DNA of 29,760 bases from an uncultured Blautia sp. (GTDB taxonomy: Bacteria; Bacillota; Clostridia; Lachnospirales; Lachnospiraceae). The notes under the pieces are model-generated. The model was not told the DNA's origin. It searched no databases and was given only the letters and a program-made list of their open reading frames with translations. Position 1 is the stretch's first letter, and each line of letters starts with the position of its first letter. The stretch spans positions 1 through 29,760 of the forward strand of contig CAKSAW010000007.1 of assembly GCA_934437695.1 (NCBI GenBank). The letters run 5' to 3'. Position numbers and translations under genes: made by a program. Below, piece by piece: positions 23,858-29,760 of the stretch.

Positions 23858-26290
23858 TTATTTAGTAAAATCTTTCTCATACAAAACAATATATCCATCT
23901 CTGTCTATACGTTTCTTAGATACATTTCGTTTAAATTTACGAATTCCCCCCTGTGATTTCGCAATTGCAGTATCGATCAGTTCCTTTACTGCTCCAATAT
24001 TCATTGGAGAATCCTCTTTCTGGTTAATACCGATCAGATTATACAATGCAAGCATTCCCATCTGATCAATGGCATATCCATTCTCTTTTGTATAAATTCT
24101 TGCAAAATTAACAAGTTCATCATTTGTAAATACCGGAATATTTATCATTGAGGTAAATTTCTTTGCAAACTTCGGATATCTGGCAATCAGCTTACGCATA
24201 CCTATCTTCTCATCCTCAACGATCACAGTAAGTCCATCTGTATTGACTTCCATCGCTTTATCAAGCATCTCTACTGTTTCCTGAGTCAGCTGATTTGCAT
24301 TTTCGATCACAAGAAAACCACCTGCCAGCTTTGAAAAAATCTTATAAATATTTTTTCCATTAATCTGATCAGCAAAAACATAAGCTACTTTTGATGCTTC
24401 CAGATTTAATTCTTTGCAGATTGCCGGGATCAGACCTGATATCAGACGGGTCTTTCCACATTCCTTACCACCCATAACAATAATATTTCCGGTTTTGGAT
24501 GTCTTGTCTGCAGCTGCCAGCTGTACATCACATAAAGTATCCACCAGCTGCTCCTTCATTCCGGGAACCTTTACAAAATATGTAAATAACTGCTTTTCAT
24601 CATCAGTCAGTTCTTTTTGTCTTGGTATAATATCTCTGGGATCTGTTTCATCTTTAGGCTGGATAGACTCTATAAAACGCTCCAGTTCCTCTTCTTCAGT
24701 CAGAGGTTCTGTTTCTTCTGCCTTCGGTACCTCTACCAACTCTTCAGCTTCTTCTATATCATCTTCCAGATTCAGATCTGCATTGCCGACAGGTCCATGA
24801 AGAAATTCTGCCTCAGCTCTTCTCAGATCTTCTTCTGTGACATCATCCTCATCATCTTCTGCAAATGCTGGATTCTCCTGCTGTGATATCTCAATGTTTT
24901 CTTCTTCCGGCTCTGATCCATCTTTTTCCTGCACTGTATCCTGCTCAGTATCAACTTCTTCAATATCTACATTGAGAAAATCCGGCTCTTCCAGTTCCGT
25001 TTTGGGTTCCGTTTTGGGTTCTGTTTTTGTTTCTATTTTAGGTTCTGTTTTTGTTTCTTCTTTTGGAATCTCAATTCCCTGTGCACTGGCAGCAGCAAGA
25101 ATTGTATCTTCCAGATTTAATTCTTTTCCAGCAAGATCAACCGAATCCATGGTCAGCTTAGTTTCAGTAACCTCTTCAACTTTTGGTGGTTTACTTAACT
25201 CCATATTCTTCATGGATGCCGGAATGTTTAATTCTGGCATCTTAATTGTTGCAGAAAAATCTGGTTTCTCTTCTGAAACCGCCACAGGAGCTTCCCCTGG
25301 TTTCTCGGGTTCTGCTTCCAGTTCCGGAACATTCTCCGGATCCTTTTGTGATGCATCACTCTTTATGATTTCTTCCGGAATTTCGTCTTCTCTGGTAATA
25401 CCGGCTTCATTCACCATATCCATAGATTCTTCGGTAAATTCTTCTTTTTCTTCCTGAGTTTTACCTCCAAAGACATCTCTGATTCCCTGAGAAATTTTTT
25501 CCTGGATTCCATCCATACTTACCTGAACTTCAGGTTCTGAAATTTCTGTTTTCTCCGACTCTCTGCTTTCTGCTGTGTCTTCTGCTTCTGTTTCCTCCAG
25601 CTCGTCTGTTTCCGTTTCTGCTTTTTTCTTCTCCAGTTCTTTCGCCTGCTCTGGTGTAAGAAGTTTCGGAACAAACTGTTTTTCAAATCTGGCTTTCTCC
25701 GCACCTGTCAGTTCACCCATTCTCATTTTGAGATCATAGGCTTTCATAACATATTTGCCCTCACTGAACCAGAGAATGATCTCATTGCACAGATCCAGAC
25801 ATTTCTGCTTCTCACCTGCTTTATAATATAAAGCTGCCAGTTCATATGACCATTTCTCTGTAAATTCCTGTTCCTTATATTCTTCCAGAATCCTAATCTG
25901 CTCGTTTAATGAAGAATTCTTTGCTTTTGCAATCTTATACTGCAGAATATACTGCGTACTGTCATTAGAAGCCACCTGCTTGTACTCTTCAAAAAACTCT
26001 TCTGCTTCACTGATATCATTCATTCGCAGAGAAATCTCGATCAGACGATAAAGGATATTTTTCCCGATAGATGCCTTATGATATGCAAGAAGGAAAATCT
26101 CCTTACTGTCCTCATATCTGCTGTTTGCTGCATATATTTCACCAACAACACATAAAGTACGGACATTTTTAACACGTCTCCAGTCTATACTGTCCACAAT
26201 GTTCATGGCACCTTTATAATCCTTATCCTGAACCAGCTTATTAATCTCTTCCAGTTTTATCCGAAATTCTTCTTTGTCCAATGCATTCAC
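23858..26290 (-). CDS. TPR, acidic linker and degenerate AAA+ domain protein; function unknown
   Basis: About 810 residues from a GTG at 26290 (TTG at 26293 is possible; GGAAAG lies upstream). Three parts are visible. Residues 1-200 are helical repeats of TPR type (for instance VVGEIYAANSRYEDSKEIF and ELAALYYKAGEKQKCLDLC). Residues about 210-565 are a Glu/Lys/Thr-rich, probably disordered linker with KTEP repeats. Residues about 565-800 resemble an AAA+ module of the SpoVK/CbbX type: Walker A MGGKECGKT near 608, and a Walker B-like GGFLVIENANQL near 660 where the usual DEA is ENA. The Arg-finger position reads KKF rather than SRF. ATP binding is likely; hydrolysis is doubtful. It sits in the dnaN-recF-rsmA operon. 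I do not recognise a named gene. Confidence 0.85.
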   Translation of the reverse strand: MNALDKEEFRIKLEEINKLVQDKDYKGAMNIVDSIDWRRVKNVRTLCVVGEIYAANSRYEDSKEIFLLAYHKASIGKNILYRLIEISLRMNDISEAEEFFEEYKQVASNDSTQYILQYKIAKAKNSSLNEQIRILEEYKEQEFTEKWSYELAALYYKAGEKQKCLDLCNEIILWFSEGKYVMKAYDLKMRMGELTGAEKARFEKQFVPKLLTPEQAKELEKKKAETETDELEETEAEDTAESRESEKTEISEPEVQVSMDGIQEKISQGIRDVFGGKTQEEKEEFTEESMDMVNEAGITREDEIPEEIIKSDASQKDPENVPELEAEPEKPGEAPVAVSEEKPDFSATIKMPELNIPASMKNMELSKPPKVEEVTETKLTMDSVDLAGKELNLEDTILAAASAQGIEIPKEETKTEPKIETKTEPKTEPKTELEEPDFLNVDIEEVDTEQDTVQEKDGSEPEEENIEISQQENPAFAEDDEDDVTEEDLRRAEAEFLHGPVGNADLNLEDDIEEAEELVEVPKAEETEPLTEEEELERFIESIQPKDETDPRDIIPRQKELTDDEKQLFTYFVKVPGMKEQLVDTLCDVQLAAADKTSKTGNIIVMGGKECGKTRLISGLIPAICKELNLEASKVAYVFADQINGKNIYKIFSKLAGGFLVIENANQLTQETVEMLDKAMEVNTDGLTVIVEDEKIGMRKLIARYPKFAKKFTSMINIPVFTNDELVNFARIYTKENGYAIDQMGMLALYNLIGINQKEDSPMNIGAVKELIDTAIAKSQGGIRKFKRNVSKKRIDRDGYIVLYEKDFTK
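24994..25065. repeat. six imperfect 12-bp tandem repeats in the TPR/AAA linker
   Basis: Units GTTCCGTTTTGG, GTTCCGTTTTGG, GTTCTGTTTTTG, TTTCTATTTTAG, GTTCTGTTTTTG and TTTCTTCTTTTG run head to tail in frame and encode the Lys-Thr-Glu-Pro-like repeats. The first two are identical. The repeat number may vary between strains. Confidence 0.85.
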
Positions 26291-26363
26291 CAACTTTCCA
26301 TAATTACGCTCAGTGTATCATAAGCCTGTAACCTTGTCAAAATATTGTTTCTGCTTATATGCT

Positions 26364-27440
26364 CTATGATACTGTTCCCTGTACTACCTGAAATACCTTA
26401 TTTATCTGAAACTGATGACTGATAAAATCGTCCAGTCCGGTACATGTGATCAAGGTCTGGATATCACTGATACTTTCCAGAAGATAATTCTGTCTGCTGC
26501 TGTCCAGTTCTGACAGAACATCATCCAGAAGAAGAACAGGTGTATCCTTTATTTTTTTCTTCACTATATATATTTCTGATAATTTAAGTGAAAGCGCAGC
26601 CGTTCTTTGCTGTCCCTGAGAACCATATCTCCTGATATCAATTCCATTTGCCATTACACACAGATCATCTCTGTGCGGTCCCACTGATGTCAGCTTCATT
26701 CGCATATCCTTATCTCTATGGGCACTAATGGCACTTTCCAAATTTTCTGCCGTACAGTCAGGCTCATAAATAACATTCAGTTCTTCTATCCCGCCTGTAA
26801 GATTATAATGTATTTTCCGGACAGTCTCATTCAGTTCCTGAATAAATTCCCTGCGCTTGTCAATAATTTTCCGTCCATATTCAGCCATCTGCATATCCCA
26901 GATATCAAGCGTATCCTTAAGTGATGGCTGAACCCAGATATCCTTCAGCAATTTATTTCTCTGATTTACAATATGATTATAAGAAGCCAGATCTGTAAGA
27001 TATATCCTGTCCAGCTGACACAATTCCAGATCAAGAAATCTCCTTCTCTCACCCGGACCATTTTTTATGATATTCAGATCCTCGGGAGAAAAGAACACAA
27101 GATTAACCACCCCAAACAGTTCGCTGGCTTTCCGGATAGGAAGACCATTGATTGCAACACCTTTGGCCTTATTCTTTTTGAGATGCATATCAATCCTGTA
27201 GGAAAGTTCCCCCTTCTTCACCATCATCCTGATATGAGATTCATCTTTTCCAAACTGGATCATATCTTTATCTTTACTACCTTTATGTGATTTGGTAGTT
27301 CCGCATAAATACAGCGCTTCCAGGATATTAGTCTTTCCCTGGGCATTATTTCCGTAAAATATATTAGTCCCCTGTGCCAGATCAAGTTCCAAAGAATCAT
27401 AATTTCTGAAATTTTTTAACTGAACAGATTCAATGTACAT
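26364..27440 (-). CDS. recF: DNA replication and repair protein RecF
   Basis: RecF is an SMC-like ATPase that helps load RecA at gaps in single-stranded DNA. The 358 residues have the N-terminal LKNFRNY, Walker A GNNAQGKTN (30-38), ABC-type signature YGSQGQQRTAALSLKL (near 272) and Walker B PVLLLDDVLSELD (near 305). All are canonical. It starts four bases after the stop of rlbA, as in the conserved dnaA-dnaN-rlbA-recF order of Firmicutes. gyrB does not follow; the TPR/AAA gene does. Confidence 0.97.
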   Translation of the reverse strand: MYIESVQLKNFRNYDSLELDLAQGTNIFYGNNAQGKTNILEALYLCGTTKSHKGSKDKDMIQFGKDESHIRMMVKKGELSYRIDMHLKKNKAKGVAINGLPIRKASELFGVVNLVFFSPEDLNIIKNGPGERRRFLDLELCQLDRIYLTDLASYNHIVNQRNKLLKDIWVQPSLKDTLDIWDMQMAEYGRKIIDKRREFIQELNETVRKIHYNLTGGIEELNVIYEPDCTAENLESAISAHRDKDMRMKLTSVGPHRDDLCVMANGIDIRRYGSQGQQRTAALSLKLSEIYIVKKKIKDTPVLLLDDVLSELDSSRQNYLLESISDIQTLITCTGLDDFISHQFQINKVFQVVQGTVS

Positions 27441-27444
27441 TTAC

Positions 27445-27654
27445 TCACCTGACAACTTTAACTTCTTTTCCATCATAAGAAACAATATCACCTTCATAAA
27501 CCTTTCGGCCACGGCGTTCATCTGTTTCTCCGTTCACTTTTACCAGTCCGTCTGTTATCACATATTTTGCTTCAACCCCGTCCTGAACCATATCTGCAAG
27601 TTTCAGTAACTGCCCCAGTTTAATAAATTCGTCTCTGATCTTAATCTCTTCCAT
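27445..27654 (-). CDS. rlbA: S4-domain RNA-binding protein (RlbA/YaaA)
   Basis: This 69-residue protein is a single S4 RNA-binding domain: IKLGQLLKLADMVQDG, VKVNGETDERRGRKVYEGD and the end EVKVVR. The ATG at 27654 is preferred, since AGGGAG is nine bases upstream; for the ATG at 27660 the spacing would be only three. In B. subtilis the homologue between dnaN and recF is linked to ribosomal RNA binding and large-subunit assembly. The gene is cotranscribed with dnaN and recF. Confidence 0.93.
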   Translation of the reverse strand: MEEIKIRDEFIKLGQLLKLADMVQDGVEAKYVITDGLVKVNGETDERRGRKVYEGDIVSYDGKEVKVVR

Positions 27655-27667
27655 TTTCATTTACTCC

Positions 27668-28783
27668 CTATCTTGCCTGATTCTGGTTGATATTTACAGG
27701 CAGAATCAAATATGTGTAGTTTTCCTCATCATCTCTTATAAAGCATGGTGCTTTTGGATTTACGAGGTAGATACTGATAGTCTCGTCATCAATTACTTTA
27801 AGTGCATCGATTAGAAATCTTGGATTAAATCCGATCAGAATATCTTTGCCCTCTTTATTGATATCAATATTTTCATTCATAGAACCCATTGCAGAATCAA
27901 TACGTAATTCCATGGAATTATCAGTGATTTCAATAATGATCGGTTTCTTTTCTCCCTCTCTTACAAGCAAAGTAGCTCTGTCGATACAGTCCAGAAATTC
28001 TTTTTTGTTTATCTCAATTTTAGTTTCATAATCACTGGAAAGCATCTGATCAATACGGAAGTACTCACCATCAATTAATCTTGAAACAACAATTGTCTGA
28101 TCAAACTCAAATAAAATATGATTTTTGGAGAAATAAATATTTACAATATCGTCAATCTCACCTGACAGGATTTTACTGATTTCGTTTAAAGTTTTACCAG
28201 GTACCACTACTTTTCTGTCAGCATAATCTTTTTTCAGCTGCATACGTCTGATTGCAATACGATGTCCATCAAGAGAAACAATCTTTAAGTAGTTATTTTT
28301 AATTTCAAACAGTTCACCTGTCATTAATTTATTAGTTTCGTTGGTGGCAATAGAGAAAATAGTCTGTCTTATCATTTCTTTTAATGTAAATTGTGAGACA
28401 GTAAGGCATTCTTCCCTTTCAATTATTGGGAGATACGCAAAATCTTCTCCGGATTTACCAGGAATAGTAAACTTAGCTTTTTCACAGGTAATGGTGGCAG
28501 TAAGTTTATCATCTGTTTTTATAGTTACCTCATTATCTGGGAGTCGACGAATGATTTCATAAAAGATTTTTGCATCAAGTGCAATGATTCCCTTTTCTTC
28601 AATCGTTCCATCAACAATTGTTTCAATACCAAGTTCCATATCATTGGTTGTAAATTTAATTTGGTTTGTTGTTGCATCAATCAGGATACATTCCAGGATA
28701 GGCATTGTTGTTTTTGAAGGAACTGCTTTGAGTGATATGTTTACACTTTTGAGCAGGTTATTTTTCTGGCAAATGATTTTCAT
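27668..28783 (-). CDS. dnaN: DNA polymerase III beta subunit (sliding clamp)
   Basis: The 371-residue clamp forms a dimeric ring that tethers the polymerase to DNA; it is loaded by the complex that includes HolB. Characteristic features are the N-terminal MKIICQKNNLLKSVNISLKA, NPILECI-like MPILECILI, FTIPGKSGEDFAYLP and the C-terminal domain ending YLILPVNINQNQAR. The three-domain length is normal. GAAAGGAAG lies upstream of ATG with a DnaA box (28786-28794) filling the gap. It starts the operon downstream of oriC. Confidence 0.98.
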   Translation of the reverse strand: MKIICQKNNLLKSVNISLKAVPSKTTMPILECILIDATTNQIKFTTNDMELGIETIVDGTIEEKGIIALDAKIFYEIIRRLPDNEVTIKTDDKLTATITCEKAKFTIPGKSGEDFAYLPIIEREECLTVSQFTLKEMIRQTIFSIATNETNKLMTGELFEIKNNYLKIVSLDGHRIAIRRMQLKKDYADRKVVVPGKTLNEISKILSGEIDDIVNIYFSKNHILFEFDQTIVVSRLIDGEYFRIDQMLSSDYETKIEINKKEFLDCIDRATLLVREGEKKPIIIEITDNSMELRIDSAMGSMNENIDINKEGKDILIGFNPRFLIDALKVIDDETISIYLVNPKAPCFIRDDEENYTYLILPVNINQNQAR

Positions 28784-29061
28784 AATGTGTATAACTTCCT
28801 TTCTTGGGTGATGTGTTTTTTTATAGATAAATATATAAAAGGAATTCGTCGTCGCCGCCGTAGGGAATGTGAATATGTGAAAAACTCCATTCGAGGCTGA
28901 TTTTTCAAGGGTTTCGGATATGGATAACTTCGTGTAAAGGTATACTTAAAGTATGTGAATAACTTGTGTATAACCTGACCACCAAAAAAGGGGCAGAAAG
29001 TTATGCACAGTTATTCACATTCAATCAACATCTTATACACATGTTATACAGTCAGTTATCC
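28784..29061. other. oriC: putative origin of replication (dnaA-dnaN spacer)
   Basis: The 278-bp spacer holds perfect DnaA boxes (TTATNCACA): plus at 29001-29009, 29011-29019 and 29033-29041; minus at 28786-28794, 28954-28962 and 28965-28973. One-mismatch boxes lie at 28919-28927 and 29056-29064, the latter overlapping the dnaA stop; a further one at 29069-29077 is in dnaA. A weaker TTATACAGT is at 29044. Two minus boxes and two plus boxes form an inverted array around 28987. Towards dnaN lie a GC-rich block (28847-28865) and an AT-rich tract (28814-28842) that could be the unwinding element. The gene context makes an origin very likely. Confidence 0.88.
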
Positions 29062-29760
29062 TCATCCCTGTGGATTAATCTTTTTCTTCAAGGTTTCAAT
29101 GGTATTTTTAAGATTTTCATCGTTGTTGATTTCTTTTTCAATTTTGTCAATGCCATGCATGATTGTAGTATGATCGCGGTTTCCAAGGCATTTGCCAATA
29201 GATTTTAATGGAGTTGAAATGATCTCTCTGCATAAGTACATGGCAATCTGGCGTGGAGTTACGATTTTGGAGTTACGTTTATTTCCCCGGAGATCATCTA
29301 CTGTAACATCAAAGTGTTCTGCAACCATAGAAATAATATACTCTGGTGTGATAACCTTCTTTTCATCAGGGGAAATGATATCTTTTAATGCCTGTTCTGC
29401 AAGTTCAAGTGTAACTTCTTTCTTTTCAAGTTTGGCAAAAGCCATAACTTTGTTGATCGCACCCTCCAGCTCACGGATATTGGATTTGATATTGTTTGCA
29501 ATATATTTGATCACTTCTTCATTAATGTCGTATCCATCCATTTCTTCTTTTTTATGGAGGATTGCCATTCTGGTTTCGTAATCCGGCAGTGTGATATCTG
29601 CGATCAGACCCCATTCGAATCGTGAACGGAAACGTTCTTCCAGAATTTCCATATCTTTTGGAGGTTTATCAGATGAAATAATAATCTGTTTTTTGGCGCT
29701 GTGCAGGCTGTTAAATGTATGGAAAAATTCCTCCTGTGTAGATTCCTTTCCTATAATAAA
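29062..29760 (-). CDS. dnaA: chromosomal replication initiator DnaA, C-terminal part (truncated by window edge)
   Basis: The frame stays open to the right edge, giving 232 residues without a start codon. It begins inside the AAA+ domain (GKESTQEEFFHTFNSLHSAK, then ISSDKPPKD, RFRSRFEWGL with the Arg finger, and LPDYETR). It ends with domain IV, whose DnaA signature IGKCLGNRDHTTIMHGIDKI binds DnaA boxes. The part with Walker A lies outside the window. The stop codon abuts the oriC-like spacer, and a mismatched DnaA box overlaps it. Confidence 0.98.
   Translation of the reverse strand, partial: FIIGKESTQEEFFHTFNSLHSAKKQIIISSDKPPKDMEILEERFRSRFEWGLIADITLPDYETRMAILHKKEEMDGYDINEEVIKYIANNIKSNIRELEGAINKVMAFAKLEKKEVTLELAEQALKDIISPDEKKVITPEYIISMVAEHFDVTVDDLRGNKRNSKIVTPRQIAMYLCREIISTPLKSIGKCLGNRDHTTIMHGIDKIEKEINNDENLKNTIETLKKKINPQG

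Noticed and set aside
24994..25065. CRISPR-like or intergenic repeat array
   Set aside because: The units are 12 bp with no spacers, lie in frame inside a coding region and encode a Lys-Thr-Glu-Pro pattern.
24837..25457. A 206-codon Ser-rich plus-strand frame
   Set aside because: It is the complement of the Glu-rich linker of the TPR/AAA gene, which necessarily gives Ser/Phe-rich reverse frames.

Overview
The window looks like the chromosomal origin region of a low-to-moderate GC Firmicute, most likely an anaerobic Lachnospiraceae (Blautia/Ruminococcus/Dorea-like). The basis is gene content, codon style, AT-rich spacers, strong AGGAGG-type ribosome binding sites and the oriC-proximal gene order. 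Genus is not determined. Every gene except a small alarmone synthetase (21182-21847) lies on the minus strand, so the genes read from the right edge (dnaA, oriC) towards the left edge, away from the origin.

Layout, in the direction of transcription. (1) 29760-22953: the 3' part of dnaA, an oriC-like spacer with many DnaA boxes, then dnaN, rlbA (S4 domain), recF, an unrecognised TPR/acidic-linker/degenerate AAA+ protein, and rsmA, closed by a hairpin terminator. (2) 22952-21848: a secreted DUF1002-like protein, a possible 59-codon small ORF and a hairpin-rich spacer that may encode a small RNA. (3) 21182-21847 (+): RelQ-type (p)ppGpp synthetase, divergent from an S1-domain protein. (4) 20958-17205: S1-like protein, CBS-DHH pyrophosphatase, flavin reductase-like protein and shikimate kinase, apparently one operon. 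(5) 17033-14261: murA, then metK under a SAM-I (S-box) riboswitch. (6) 14016-6483: histidine kinase and response regulator, then a block that parallels Bacillus subtilis yaaO-tmk-...-holB-ricT-yabB-rsmI, with a guanylate-kinase-like protein where tmk would be. (7) 6280-471: gyrB, gyrA, a lipoprotein and a PlsC-type acyltransferase. (8) 428-1: tRNA-Ser(GCU) and two near-consensus promoters in tandem that resemble rRNA operon promoters; a 16S gene would be expected just beyond the left edge.

Functionally the region combines replication initiation and clamp loading (dnaA, dnaN, recF, holB, gyrBA), rRNA/tRNA modification (rsmA, rsmI, trmN6-like), RNA-decay control (ricT), peptidoglycan, SAM and shikimate-pathway steps, and stress/nucleotide signalling (relQ, pyrophosphatase). 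The points most worth a second look are the TPR-AAA protein inserted behind recF, the hairpin-rich element at 21830-22002, the perfectly pairing 20-bp hairpin in the gyrB leader, the alternative hairpins in the relQ leader, the atypical guanylate-kinase-like protein, a tRNA promoter nested inside a terminator, and a DnaA box inside the dnaN translation-initiation region. No insertion sequences, CRISPR arrays, prophage or resistance cassettes were seen.
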